Shown here piece after piece: positions 23,041 to 36,670 of a stretch of 64,000 bases of DNA. Below the pieces are notes generated by a model, which worked only from the letters and a program-made list of their open reading frames with translations, made no database searches and was not told where the DNA came from. The stretch is from Orientallactaga sibirica (taxonomy: Eukaryota; Chordata; Mammalia; Rodentia; Dipodidae): the NCBI GenBank assembly GCA_036365145.1, contig JAEOAD010000015.1, forward strand, positions 62,001 to 126,000, given 5' to 3'. Each line of letters opens with the position of its first letter. Positions within the stretch are counted from its first letter, which is position 1. A program made the translations under genes and the position numbers.

Positions 23041-26000
23041 GGGATCATCCATTCCTTAGGTAATGGTAAACGCCTGCATTGTACAGAGGGATCATCCGTT
23101 CCTTTGGTTTAGTACAACACCTGAATTGCACAGAGGGATAATCACTTCCTTAATTAATGATCAACACCTGAATTGAACAGAGGGATCATACATTCCTTAG
23201 GTAATGGTAAGCACCTGCATTGAACAGAGGGATCATCCATTCCTTAGGTAAATGTAAACACCTGCCTTGCACAGAGGGATCATCTATTCCTTAGTAAAGG
23301 GGAACAACTGCAGTGCACGGAGGGATCATCCAATCAGGCAAGTTCAACAGCTGCCTTGAACAGATGTGTCATTCATTCCTTAAGGAAAGGTCAATACCTG
23401 CCTGTCCGAGAGGGATCATCCCTTCCTTATGTAAAGGTAAACACCTGCATTGCACACAGGAAGCACCAGTTCCTTTGGTAAAGGTAAACACCTGAATTGA
23501 ACAGATGAATCATCCATTGCTTACTTAAAGGTAAACACCTGCATTGAACAGAGGGATCTTCCATTCCATAGGTAATAGTAAACACCTGCACTTCACATAT
23601 GGATCATCCATTCATTAGGTAAAGGTAATCACCTGCATTGAACAGAGGTGTGATATATTCCTTAGGTAAAGGCCAACATATTCATTGCACAGGGGGATCA
23701 TCCATTCCTTAGGTAAAGGTCAAAACCTGCACTGCACAGAGGGATCATCCATTCCTTAGGTATAGGACAACACCTACATTGCACAGAGGGATCATCCATT
23801 CCCTAAGTAAAGATCAACACCAGCCTTGACCAGAGGGATCATCCATTCCTTAGGTAATGGTAAACACCTGCAATGCACAAGGGATCATCCATTCCTTAGT
23901 TAATGGTCAACACCTGCATTGCACAGAGGGATCATCCATTCCTCATGTAAATGTAACAAGCTGCATCGCACACAGAGAATATCCATTCCTTTTGTAAAGG
24001 TAAACACAAGCATTGACCAGAGGAATCTCTCATTCCTTAGGTAATAGTAAACACCTGCAATGCACAAGGGATCATCCATTCCTAAGACAAATATAAATAC
24101 CTGCAATGCACAGAGGGATCATCTATTCCTTAGGTCAAGCTAAAAAACTGCATTGCACAGAGGGATCATCCATTGCTTAGGCAATGGGAAACACCTGCCT
24201 TGAACAGAGGGATCATACATTCCTTAGATAATGGTAAACACCTGCCTTGAAGAGAGGGATCACGTATTCCTTAGGTAAAGATCAACACCTGCATTGCACA
24301 GAGGGATCATTGCTTCCTTAAGTAAAGTTCAATATCTGCATTGAACAGAAGGTCATCCATTCCTTACGTAAAGGACAACACCTGCATTTCACAGAGGGAT
24401 CTTCCATTCATTACGTAAAGATCAACACCTCCATTGCACTGATGAATCATACTTTCCTTAGGTAAAGGTAAACACCAGCAATGAACATAGGCATCTTCCA
24501 TTCCTTAGGTAATAATAAACACCTGCAATGCACGTAGGGATCATTACATTCCTTACATAAACGTAAACACCTGCAATGATCAGAGAGATCATCCATTCCT
24601 TAGGGAAAGGTAAACACCTGAGTTGCACAGACGGATCAACCATTCCTTACCTAAACGTCAAGACCTGCATTTTACAGAGCAATCATCAATTCCTTAGGTA
24701 AAGGTAAAGAACTGCATTGCACAGAGAGTTCATAAATTCCTTAGGTAAAGGTCAACACCTGCCTGGCCAAGAAGGATCATCGGTTCCTTATGTAAAGGCA
24801 ATACCTGCATTTCACACAGGGAAGATCCATTCCTTTGGTACAGGTAAAAATCTGAATTGAAGAGAGGGATCTTCCATTCTGTAAGTCATAGGAAACACCA
24901 TGAATGCACAGAGGGATCATCCATTCCTTACGCAATGGTTAATACCTGCATTTCACAGGATCAAATGTTCCTTAGGGATCATATGTTCCTGAGGGATCAA
25001 CACCTGCATTGCACACTGGGATCATCCCATTCATTATGTAAAGGTGAACACTTGAATTGCACAGAGGGATCACCCATTCCTCAGGTAAATATAAACACCA
25101 GCATTAAACATAGGCATCTTCCATTCCTTAGGTAATAGTAAACACCTGCAGTGAGCAGAGGGTCATCCCACTCCTTACATGAACGTAAAAAACTGCATTG
25201 AAAAAAGGGATCATCCATTCCTCAGATAATGGTAAACACCTGGATTGAATAGAGGGATCACCAATTTCTTAGGTAAAGATCCACACCTACATTGCACAGG
25301 GGGATCATCCCATTACTTAGGTAAAGCTAAACAGCTGCATTGCACAGAGAGATCATCAATTCCTTAGGTAAGGGTAAACACCTGTATTGCAGAGAGGGAT
25401 CATCCATTACTTAGGTAAATGTAAACACCTACATTGAACAGAGGGATTATACATTCCTTAGATAATGTTAAACACCTGCATTGAACAGAGGGATCACCTA
25501 TTCCTTAGGTAAAGATCAACACCTGCATTGCACACAGTGATCATCCATTCCTTAGGTCATGGTAAACACCTGCATTGAACAGAGGGATCATCCAATCTTT
25601 AGATAAAGGTAAACACCTGCATTGAACCGAGGGATCATCTATTCCTGAGGTAAAAATCAACAGCTGCATTTCACAGAGGGACCCTCCTTTCCTTAGGTAA
25701 AGGTAAACACCAGCATTGAACATAGGCATCTTTCATTCTTTAGGTAATAGTAAACACCTGCAATGCACAGAGAAACCATCCCATTCCTTACACAAACTTA
25801 AACACCTGCATTGAACTGAAGGATCTTCCATTTCATAGATAAAGACAAATACCTGCCTTGCACAGAGGGATCATCCATTCCTTAGGTAGGAGGTGAACAC
25901 CTGAATTGCACAGAGGTATCATGAATTCCTTAGGTAAAGATCAACACCTCCCTTGAAGAGACGGATCATTCAATCCTTATGTAAAGGTCACCACCTGCAT

Positions 26001-27239
26001 TGTACATAGGGATCTTGCTTTCCTTATGTAAAGATCAAGACCTGCATTGAACATAGGAATCATCCATTCCTTAGGTAATGGTCAACACCTGTATTTCACA
26101 GAGGGATCATCCATTTCTTAAGTAAAGGTCAACATTTGCCTGTCCCAGAGGGATCATCCATTCCTTATGTAAAGGTAAAAACCTGCATTGAACACAGAGA
26201 ACATCCTTTCGTAAAGGTAAACACCTGCGATGGACAAATGGATCATCCATTCCTTAGGTCAAGCTAAAAACCTGCATTGCACAGAGGGATCATCCTTTCC
26301 TTCAATAATGGTAACCACCTGCATTGAACAGGGGGATCAGCTCTTCCTTAGCTAAAGACCAACGCCTGCATTGCACAGAGTTATCATTCCATTCCTTAGG
26401 TAAAAGAAAACACCTGCAGTGCATGGAGGGAACATACATTACTTCGGTACAGGTAAACACCTGAATTGCACAGATGGATCACCCATTACTTACGTAACTG
26501 TAAACACCTGCATTGACCAGAGGGATCATTCATTCCTTAGATAACAGAAAACAACTGCTTTGAACAGAGGGCTCATTTATACCTTAGGTAAAGATAAACA
26601 CCTGCGTTGCACAGAGGGATCATCCATTCCTGAGATAACGCTAAACACCTGCATTGAACAGAAGGATCATCGATTCCTTAGTTAAAGATCAACACCTGCA
26701 TTGCACAGAGGGATCATCCCATTCCTTAGGTAAAGGTAAACACGTGCATTTCACACAGGGAACCTCCATTCTGTTCATAAACGTAAACACCTGCGTTGAA
26801 CAGAGGGATCTTCCCTTCCTTAGGTAATAGTAAACACCTGCAATTCACAGAAGGATCATCCATTCCGAAGGTAAATGTAAACACCTGCATTGAACAGAGG
26901 GATCATCGATACCTTAGTTAAAGATCAACACTTGCATTGCACAGAGGGATCTTCCATTCATCAGGTAATAGCAAACACCTGCAATGCACTGAAGGCTCAT
27001 CCATTCCTAAGGTAAATGTAAACACCTGCAATTCACACATAGATCACCCATTCCTTAGGTAATGGTAAACACCTGCAATGCACAGAAGGATCATCCATTC
27101 CTTAGGTAAGAGTAAACACCTGCATTGCACAGAGGGATCATCCGTTCCTTAAGTAAAGGTAGAAACCTGCGTTGAACAGAGGGACCATCCATCTTTAGGT
27201 AAAGGTAAACACCTGAGTGGAAAAGAGGGATCATCCATT

Positions 27240-30200
27240 CCTTAGACAACGGTAAACACCTGCATTAAACAGAGGGATAATCTATTCTTAGTTAAAGTTC
27301 AACAGCTGAATTGCACAGAGGGATCATACCATTCCTTAGGTAAAGGTAAACACCTGCATTGCACAGACGGATCATCAATTTCTTAGTTTAAGATAAACAC
27401 CTGCCTTACACTAAGGGATCATTCATATCTTAGGTAACTGTAAACACCTGCATTGAACGAAGGGATCATCCATTCCTTAGATAATGGTAAACACCTGCTT
27501 TGAACAGAGGGACCATCTATTCCCTTTGTAAATCTCACCACCTCCATTGCACAGAGTAATCATCCATTCCTTAGGTAAAGGTAAAGAACTGCATTGACCA
27601 GAGGGATCATCCATTCCTTAGGTATATGTAAACACCTGCAATGCACAGAAGGATCATCCATTCCTAAGGTAACTGTAAACACCTGCAATTCACACAGGGA
27701 TCATCCATTCCTTAGGTAATGGTAAACACCTGCAATTCACAGAGGGATCATCAATTCCTTAGGTAATGATAAACACCTATATGGCACAGAGGGCTCATCC
27801 CTACCTTAAGTAAAGGTAGAAAGCAGCGTTGAACTCAGGGATCATCCATCTTTAGGTAAAGGTATATACCTGCGTTGAATAAGATATCATCCATTCCTCA
27901 GGTAAAGGTAAACACCTGCATTAAACAGAGGGATCATCTATTCCTTAGACAACGGTAAACACCTGCACTGAACAGAGGGATAATCTATTCTTAATTAAAG
28001 TTCAACACAGGAATTGCACAGAGGGATCATCCCATTCTTTAGATAAAGGTAAACACCTGCATTGCACAGACGGATCATCAATTCCTTAGGTTAAGAAAAA
28101 CACCTGTCTTACACTAAGGGATCATCCATTCCTTAGGTAACTGTAAACACTTGCATTGAACAGAGGGGTCATACATTCCTTAGATATCAGTAAACATCTG
28201 CATTGAACAGAGCACTCATCTATTTCTCAGGTAAAGATGAACACCTGCATTTCACAGAGGGATCATCCCATTCCTTTGGTAAAGTTCAACACCTGTATTA
28301 CCCAAAGGTATCATCCATTCGTTAAGTAAAGATAAACATCTGCGTTACACAGAGGGATCATCCTTTCCCATGATGACGGTAAACACCTGCTTATAACAGA
28401 GGGACCATCTATTCCTTAGGTAAAGATCAACACCTGCATAGTACAGAGGGATCATACAATTCCTTAGGTAAAAGTAAATACCTGCATTGCACAGAGGGAT
28501 CATACATTCCTTAGCTAAAGATAAATACTTGCATTGTACAGAGGGATCATCCATTCCTTAGGTAACAGTAAACATTGGCATAGAACAGAGGGATCATCCA
28601 TTCATTAGATAATGGTAAACACCTGCATTGAAGAGAGGGCTCATTGATTCCTTAGATAATGGTAAACACCTACATTAAACTGAGGGATCATCTATTCCAT
28701 AGCTAAATATGAACACCTGCATTGCACAGAGGGATCTTCCATTCATTAGGTAATAGGAAACACCTGCAATGCACAGAAGGATCATCCATTCCTAAGGTAA
28801 TGTAAACACCTGCAATTCACACAGGGATCATCCATTCCTTAGGTAAGGGTAAACACCTGCATTGCACAGAGGGATCATCTGTTCCTTAAGTAAAGGAAGA
28901 ACCCTGCGTTGAACAGCAGGATCATACTTCTTTAGGTAAAGGTAAACACCTGCGTTGAACAGAGGTATCATCCATTCCTTAGGTAAAGGTAAACACCTGC
29001 ACTGAACAGAGGGATCATCCATTCCTTAGATATCAGTAAAAACATGCATTGAACACAGGACTCACCTATTCCTTAGGTAAAGATGAACACCTACATTTCA
29101 CATAGGGATCATGCCATTCTTTATGTTAAGTTCAACACCTGCATTACCCAGAGGGATCATCCACTCTTTTTTTATTTTTTTTTTATATTTTATTTACTTA
29201 TTTGAGAGAGAGAAACAGAAATAGGCAGGGAGAGAGAGAGAGAATGGGTGCGCCAGGGCCTCCAGCCACTGCAAACTAACTCCAGATGCATGAACCCCCT
29301 TGTGCACCTGGCTTAGGTGGGTCCTGGAGAATTGAACCTCGAACCAGGGTCCTTAGGCTCCGTAGGCAAGCGTTTAACCGCTAAGCCATCTATCCAGCCC
29401 GGATCATCTATACTTTAAGTAAAGATGAACACCTGCCTTATACAGTGGGGTCCTCCATTCCTTAGGTAACTGTAAACACCTGCATTGAACAGACGGATCA
29501 TCCATTCCTTAGATAATGGTAAACACCTGCAATGAACAGAGGGACAATCTATTCCTCATGTAAAGACCAACACCTCCATTGCACAGAGGAATCATCCATC
29601 AATTAGGTACAGATAAACACCTGCATTGACCAGAGTGATTATCCATTCCTTAGGTAAATATACACACCTACATTGCACAGAGGCATTATCCATTATTTAT
29701 GTAATGGCAAACACCGGCATTGAACAGATGGATCTTCCATTTCTAAGATAAATGTCAACACCTACATTGCACAGAGGGATCATTCCATTCCTTACATAAA
29801 TGTAAACACCTGCAGTGCATGGAGGGATCATACATTTCTTCGGTAAAGGTAAACAACTGAATGGCACAGAGGTATCATCCATTCCTTAGGTAAGTGGAAA
29901 CACCTTTGTTGAACTGAGGGATCATTCATCCTTAGATAACATTAAACAACTGGTTTGAACAGAGGGCTCATTTATTCCTTAGGTAAAGATCCACACCTGC
30001 CTTGCACAGAGGGAATATCCATTCTATGTAATGGTAAACACCTAAATTGAACAGAGGGATCACCCATTCCTTACATAATTGTAAACAACTTCATTGAACA
30101 GAGGGATCCTCCATTCCTTAGATAATGGTAAACACCTGCATTGAACAGAAGGATCATCAATTACTTAGGTAAAGATCAACACCTGCATTGCACAGAAGGG

Positions 30201-30302
30201 TCATTCATTCCATAGGTAAAGGACAATACCTGCATTGCACACAGGGATCTTCCATTCATTAGGTAAAGTTAAACACCTCCATTACACAGAGGAAGCATCC
30301 TT
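27240..30302 (+). repeat. higher-order block Q, copy 1, containing a SINE
   Basis: The markers AAGATATCATCC (27881), GCCTTACACTAAGGGATC (about 28100) and CTTATACAGTGGGGTCC (29438) recur in order at 59340-63190 (59570, about 59795 and 62340). The SINE at 29166-29400 lies between the same monomers in both copies. The block ends at a truncated monomer at about 30303-30313, where block P copy 2 begins. Confidence 0.85.
29166..29400 (-). mobile_element. tRNA-derived SINE inside the satellite (unsplit copy)
   Basis: An antisense SINE interrupts the array. Its tail appears as T-rich and then GAGAGAGA sequence (29166-29245), followed by the reversed body and head, ending in CCATCTATCCAGCCC at 29400. 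The reversed B-box region is GAATTGAACCTCGAACCAGG (29330-29349). This SINE has a variant not seen in the island copies: an extra CTCGAACCAG beside the B box. The flanks are satellite: GGATCATCCACTC on the left and GGATCATCTATACT on the right, an imperfect target-site duplication. Confidence 0.92.
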
Positions 30303-32175
30303 TACTAGGTAAAGGAACATAGGCTTCTTCAATTCCTTAGGTAACAGTAAACACCTGACATGCACAGAGGGATCATCCCAATCCTTACATAGACGTAAAC
30401 AAGTGAGTTGAACAAAGCGATCATCCATTCCTTAGCTATCAGTAAAAACCTGCATTGAACAGAGGGATAATTTATTCCTTAGGTAAATTCAACACCTGTA
30501 TAGCACAGGGGGATCATCCCATTCTAAAGGCAAAGGTAAACACCTGCATTGCACAGATGGATCATCCATTTCTTAGGCAAAGGTAACCCCGTACATTGCA
30601 CAGTCGGATCATCCATTTCTTAGGTAACTGTAAACACCTATATTGAACAGAGCGATTATACATTCCTTAGATAACGGTAAAGACCTGCATTGAACAGAGG
30701 GGTCATCTATTCCTTAGGTAAAGATCAACACCTGCATTGCATAGAGGGATCATCCCATTCCTTAGGTAAAGGGCAACACCTGCATTGCAAAGAGGGATCA
30801 TCCATTCCTTATGTAATGGTAAACACCTGCATTGAACAGAGGAATCATCTATTCCATAGGTGAAGATCAACACCTGCATTAAACAGAGCGATCATATTTT
30901 CCTTAGGAAAAGGTAAACACCTGCAATGAACAGAGGGATTATCCATTCCATAGATAACGGTAAACACCTGCATTGAACAGAGGAATAATCCATTCCTTAT
31001 GTAATGGTAAACACCTGCATTGAACAGAGGGATCATCCAATCCTTAGATAAAGGTAAACACCTGCATTGAACAGAGGGATCACCTATTTCTTAGATAAAG
31101 ATCAACACGTGCATTGCACAGAGGGATCATCCATTCCTTAGGTAAAGGACAACACCTGAAATACACAGAGGCATACTCTGTTAATTAGGTAAAGATAACC
31201 ACCTCCATTTCACAGAGGAATCACCCTTTCCTTAGGTAAAGGTAAACACCTGCCTTGAACATAGGCTTCTTCCATTCCTTAGGTAATAATAAACACCTGC
31301 AATGCACAGAGAGATCCTCCCATTCCTTGCATAAGCTTAAATACCTGCATGGAACAGGGGGATCATCCATACCTTAGGTAAATATAAACACCTGCTTTTC
31401 ACAGAGTGATCATCCATTCCTTATGTAAAGGTGAACACCTGCATTGCATAGAGGGAACATCCATTCCTTAGGTAAAGTCAGCACCTGCATTAAACAGAGG
31501 GATCTTCCATTCCTTAGGTACAGGTCAACACCTGCACTGCACAGAGCATCATCAATTCCTTAAGTCAAGATCAATACCTTCCTGCCCCAGAGGGTTCAAC
31601 CATTCCTTATGTAAAGGTACACACCTGCATTGTACAGAGGGATCATCCATTCCTAGGGTAAATGTAAACACCTGCAATGCACAGAGGGATCATCCATTAC
31701 TTAGGTTTTTGTGAACACCTGTATTGCACAGAGGGATCATCCATTCCTTATGTAAAGATCAACACCTGCATTGAACAGAGGGATCAAATACTTCTTAGGT
31801 AAAGGTCAACACCTGCATTGCACAGAAAGATCATCCATTCCTTAGGTAAAGGACAACACCTGATTGCACATAGGAATCATCCATTCCTTTGGTAAAGGTA
31901 AACACCTCCATTGAACAGAAGGATCATCCTTTCCTTACGGAAATGTAAACACCAGCATTGAACATGGGCATTTTCCATTCCCTCAGTAATTGTAAACACC
32001 TGCAATTCACAGAGGGATCATCCCATTTCTTACATAAAGTTAAACAATTGCGTGCACAGAGGGATCATCAATTGCTTAGGTAAAGGTAAACACCTGCCTT
32101 GCACAGGGGGATCATCAATTCCTCAGGTAAAGATCAACACCTGCATTGAACAGAGGGATCATCCATTCCTTAAGT

Positions 32176-32910
32176 GAAGATCAACACCATCATTGTACTC
32201 AGGAAACATCCATTCATTTCGTAAAGGTAAACACCTGCATTGAACAGAAGGATCTTCCATTCCTTATGTAATAGTAAACACCTGCAATGCACAGAAGGAT
32301 ATTCCATTCCTTAAGTAAATATAAACACCTGCATTGCACAGAGGAATTATCCATTCTTTAAGTAAATGTAAAACCTGCGTTGGTCAGAGGGATCATCCTT
32401 CCTTAGGTAAAGTGAAGACCTGCGTTATAGTCAGTTATCAACCATTCCTTAGTTAAAGGTAAACACATGCATTGAACACAGGGATCATCCATTCCTTATA
32501 TAACAGAAAACACCTGCTTTGAACAGAGGGATCATCCATTCCTTAAGTAAAGTTGAACACCTGCATTGCACTCAGGAAAAATCCATTCATTTCGTCAAGG
32601 TAAACACCTGCATTGAACAGAAGGATCTTCCATTCCTTATGTAATAGTAAACATCTGCAATGCACAGAAGGATATTCCATTCCTTAAGTAAATGTAAACA
32701 CCTGCATTGCACAGAGGGATCATCCATTCTTTAAGTAAATGTAAAACCTGCATTGATCAGAGGGATCATCCTTCCTTAGGAAAAGGTAATGACCTGCGTT
32801 GAAAACAGTTATCAGCCATTCCTTAGGTAAAGGTAAACACATGCATTGAACACAGGGATCATCCATTCCTTATATAACAGAAAACACCTGCTTTGAACAG
32901 AGGGATCATC
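32176..32910 (+). repeat. 8-monomer tandem duplication
   Basis: The series from ATTCATTTCGT (32212) through GTTATCARCCATTCCTTAG to AACAGAAAACACCTGCTTTG is repeated starting at about 32587, a shift of about 375 bases (8 x 47). Copy 1 of the block has this series once (about 15550-15880), so the duplication is specific to copy 2. Confidence 0.85.
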
Positions 32911-35900
32911 TAATCCGTAGGTAAAGATCAACAACTGCATTGCACAGAGGGATCATCCCATTCCTTAGGTAAAGGTAAACACCTGCATTGCACAGAGGGA
33001 TTACGCATTCCTTAGGTAAACGTAAACACCTGAATTGCACAGAAGGATCATCCATTCCATAGGTAACTTTAAACACCTGCATTGAACAGAGGGATCATCC
33101 GTTCCTTAGATAACGGTAAACCCCTGAATTGAACAGAGAGCTCATCTATTCTGTAGGTAAAGATCAACAACTGCATTGCACAGAGGGACCATCCCAAAAC
33201 GTAGGTAAAGGTAAACACCTGCATTACACAGAGGGATCATCAATTACTTAGGTATTGGTAAACACCTGCATTGAACAGAGTTATCATCCTTTCCTCATAT
33301 AACGGTAAATGCCTGCATTGAACCGAGGGATCATCTATTCCTTAGGTAAAGGTCAACACCTGCATTGCATAGAGGGATCATCTATTCCTTAGGTAAAATT
33401 CAACACCTGCATGGAACCCAAGGATGATCCATTCCTTAGGTAAAGGTCAACACCAGCATTGCACAGAGGAATCTTCCATTCATTAGGTAAAGATAAAAAC
33501 CTCCACTGCACAGAGGAATCATCCTTTCCTTTGGTAAAGTTAAACACCTGCATTGAACATAGGCATATTCAATTCCTTAGGTAATAGTAAAACCCTGCAA
33601 TGCACAGAGGGATCATCCCATTGCTTAGGTAAAGGTAAACACCTGCATTGCACAGATGGATCATCCATTCCTTAGGGAAAGGTGAACAACTGCATTGTAC
33701 AGAGGGATCATCCATTCCTTAGGTAAAAGGTCAAAACCTGCATTGCACAGAGGTATCATCCATTCCTTAGGTAAAGGTCTACACCTGCCTGGCCCAGAGG
33801 GATCATCTATTCCTTTTGTAATGTTAAACACATGTATTGCACACAGGGAACATCCATTCCTTGGGTAAAGGTAAACACCTGCAATGAACTGAGGGATCTT
33901 CCATTCCTTAGGTAACAGTAAACACCTGCAATGCACAGAAGGATTATTCATTCCTAAGGTAAATGTAGAAACCTGCAGTGAACAGACGGAGCATCTATTC
34001 CTTTGTTAAAGGTAAACTCCTGGCTTCATCAGAAGGATCTTCCATAAGTAGGTACAAGTAAACACCTGCATTGCACAGAGGGATTATCCATTCCTAAGGA
34101 AAAAGTCAACACCTGCATTGCACACAGGTATCATCCTTTCCTTAGGTAAATTCAACATCTGCCTGCCCAGATGGGTTATCCATTCCTTATGTAAAGGTAA
34201 ACACCTGAAATGCACAGTGGGATCATCCATTCCTTAGGGAAATGTAAACACCTGAATGAACACAGGGATCATCCATGCCTTCGGTAATGGTAAACACCTG
34301 AATGGCACAGAGGGATCATCCATTCCTTAAGTAGAAACCTGCGTTGAAGAGAGGGATAATGCTTCTTTAGGTAAAGGTAAAGACCTACACGGAACAGAGG
34401 GATCATCTATGCCTTAGTTAAATATCAACACCTGCATTGAAAAGAGGGATCATCCAATCCTTAGGTAAGTTGAACACCTATATTGAACAGGTGTATCATT
34501 CATTACTTAGATAAATGTCAACACCTGCCTATCCAAGAGGGATCATCCATTCCTGATATAAAGGTAAACACCTGCATTGCACACAGTAAACAACATTACC
34601 TTTGGTAAAGGTAAACACTTCCATTAAACAGAGGGATCTTCCATTCTTTAGGTAATAGTGAACACCTGCAATGCACAGAGGGATCATCCATTCGTAAAGT
34701 AAATATAAACACCTGCAATGCACAGAGCGATCATCCATTCCTTAGGTAAAGGTCAACACCTGCCTGGCCCAGAGGGATCATCCACTCCATATGTGAAGTT
34801 AAACAACTGCATTGAACACAGGGAACATCTATTACTTTGGTAAAGGCAAACACCTGCATTGAACAGATGGATCATCCATTGCTTAGGTAAAGGTAAACAC
34901 CTGCATTGAACAGAGGGATCTTCCATTCCATAGGTAATAGTAAACACCTGTACTGCACAAAGGGATCATCCATTCCTTAGGTAAGGGTAAACACTTGCAT
35001 TGCACAGAGGGTTCTTTCATTCCTTAGGGTATAGTAAACACCTGCAATGTACAGAGGGATCATCCATTCCGAAGACAAATGTAAACACCTGCAATGCATA
35101 GAGGCATCATCCATTCCTTAGGTAACTGTAAACACCTTCACTGAACAGAGGGATCATACTTTCCTTAGGTAACGGTAAACACCTGCCTTGAACAGAGGGA
35201 TCATCCTTTCCTTAGATAACGATAAACATCTGCATTGAACAGAGGGATCTTCCATTCCTTAGGTAAAGGTCAAAACCTGCCTGGCCCAGAGGGATCTTCC
35301 AACCCTTATGTAAAGGTATAAACCTGCATTGCACACAGAGAAAATCCATTCATTTTGTAAAGGTAAACACCTGCATTGAACCGACGGATCATCCATTACT
35401 TAGGTAAAGGTAAACACCTGCATTGAACACAGGGATCTTCCATTCCATAGGTGATAGTAAGCTCCTGCAATGACAGAGGGATCATCCATTCCTTAGGTAA
35501 GGGTAAACACCTACATTGCCCAGACGGATCACACATTCCTTAGGTAAAGTTCAACACCTGCATTGCACAGAGGGATCATCCATTCCTTGCATAAAGGTCA
35601 ACACCTGACTGGCCCATGCATACCTTATGTATAGGTAAACACCTGCATTGCACACACGGAACATCCCTTCCTTAAGTTATAGTAAACACGTGCAAGGCAC
35701 AGAGGGATCATCAATTCCGAAGGTAAATGAAAACACCTACAATGCACAGAGGGATCATCTATTCCTTAGGTAAAGGTATACACCTGGATTGCACCAGGGG
35801 ATCATCCATTCCTTAAGTAAAGTTAGAAACCTTGATTGAAGAGAGGGATCATCATTCTTCAGTTAAAGATAGACACCTGCGTTGAACAGAGGGATCATCC

Positions 35901-36670
35901 ATTCCTTAGGTCATGGTCAACACCTGCATTGTACAGAGGTGTCATATATTCCGTAGGTAAAGATCAACATATTCATTGCACAGAGGGATAACCATTCCTT
36001 AGGTAAAGGTCAACACCTGCATTGTACAGAGGGATCATCCATTCCAGAGGTATAGGACAACACCTGGATTACACAAAGGGATCATCCAATTCTTAAGTAA
36101 TAATCAACACCTGCATTGAACAGAGGGATCATGCACTGCATAGGTACAGATCAACACCTGAATTGCACAGAGGGATCCTCCATCCCTTAGGTATAGGACA
36201 ACACCTGCAGTGCAAAGAGTTATCATCCATTACTTAAGTAAAGATCAATACCTGCATTGAACAGAGGGATCATCCTTTCCTTAGGTAAAGGTCAACACCT
36301 GACTGGCCCAGCGGGATCATCCATACCTTACGTAAATGTGAAGACCTGCAATGCACAGAGGGATCATCAACTCCGAAGGTAAATGTAAACACCAACCATG
36401 CACAGAGGGATCATCTATTCCTTAGGTAAGGGTATACACCTGCATTGTACCCGGCGATCATCCATTCCTTAAGTAAAGGAAGAAACGTTGTTGGAAGAGA
36501 GGGATCATCCTTCTTCAGGTAAAGCTAAACACATGCGTTGAACACAGGGATCATCCATTTCTTATATAACGTTACTCACCTGCATTGAACAGAGGGATCA
36601 CCAATTCCATAGGTAATGGTAAATACCTGGATTGCACAGAGGGATCATCTATTCCTTAGATAACGTTAAA

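Larger units (their letters stand above)
10131..29165 (+). repeat. 47-bp satellite, main array, first tract
   Basis: This is a continuous head-to-tail array of a 47-bp unit. The unit is exact at, for example, 25561-25607. Near the island (10590-10760) monomers are truncated, and many units up to about 11470 have GAGGATC rather than GAGGGATC. Further in the array is regular. Variant monomers (GGCCCAGAG, GCACACAGGGAACATCC, CACCTGCAATGCAC and others) recur in fixed order and define higher-order blocks. There is no gene. Short open frames reflect the periodicity, because 47 is not a multiple of 3 and each frame meets a TGA (in GGATGATCC, minus strand) about once per 141 bases. Confidence 0.97.

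Noticed and set aside
33661..33951. Repetitive minus-strand open frames of 60-108 codons across the array (for example here, 16361-16687, 45049-45375 and 53532-53822)
   Set aside because: Because 47 is 2 modulo 3, each frame cycles through three peptides and meets a stop about every 141 bases. Frames pass only through monomers with GGAAGATCC. This explains their length and similarity without coding function.
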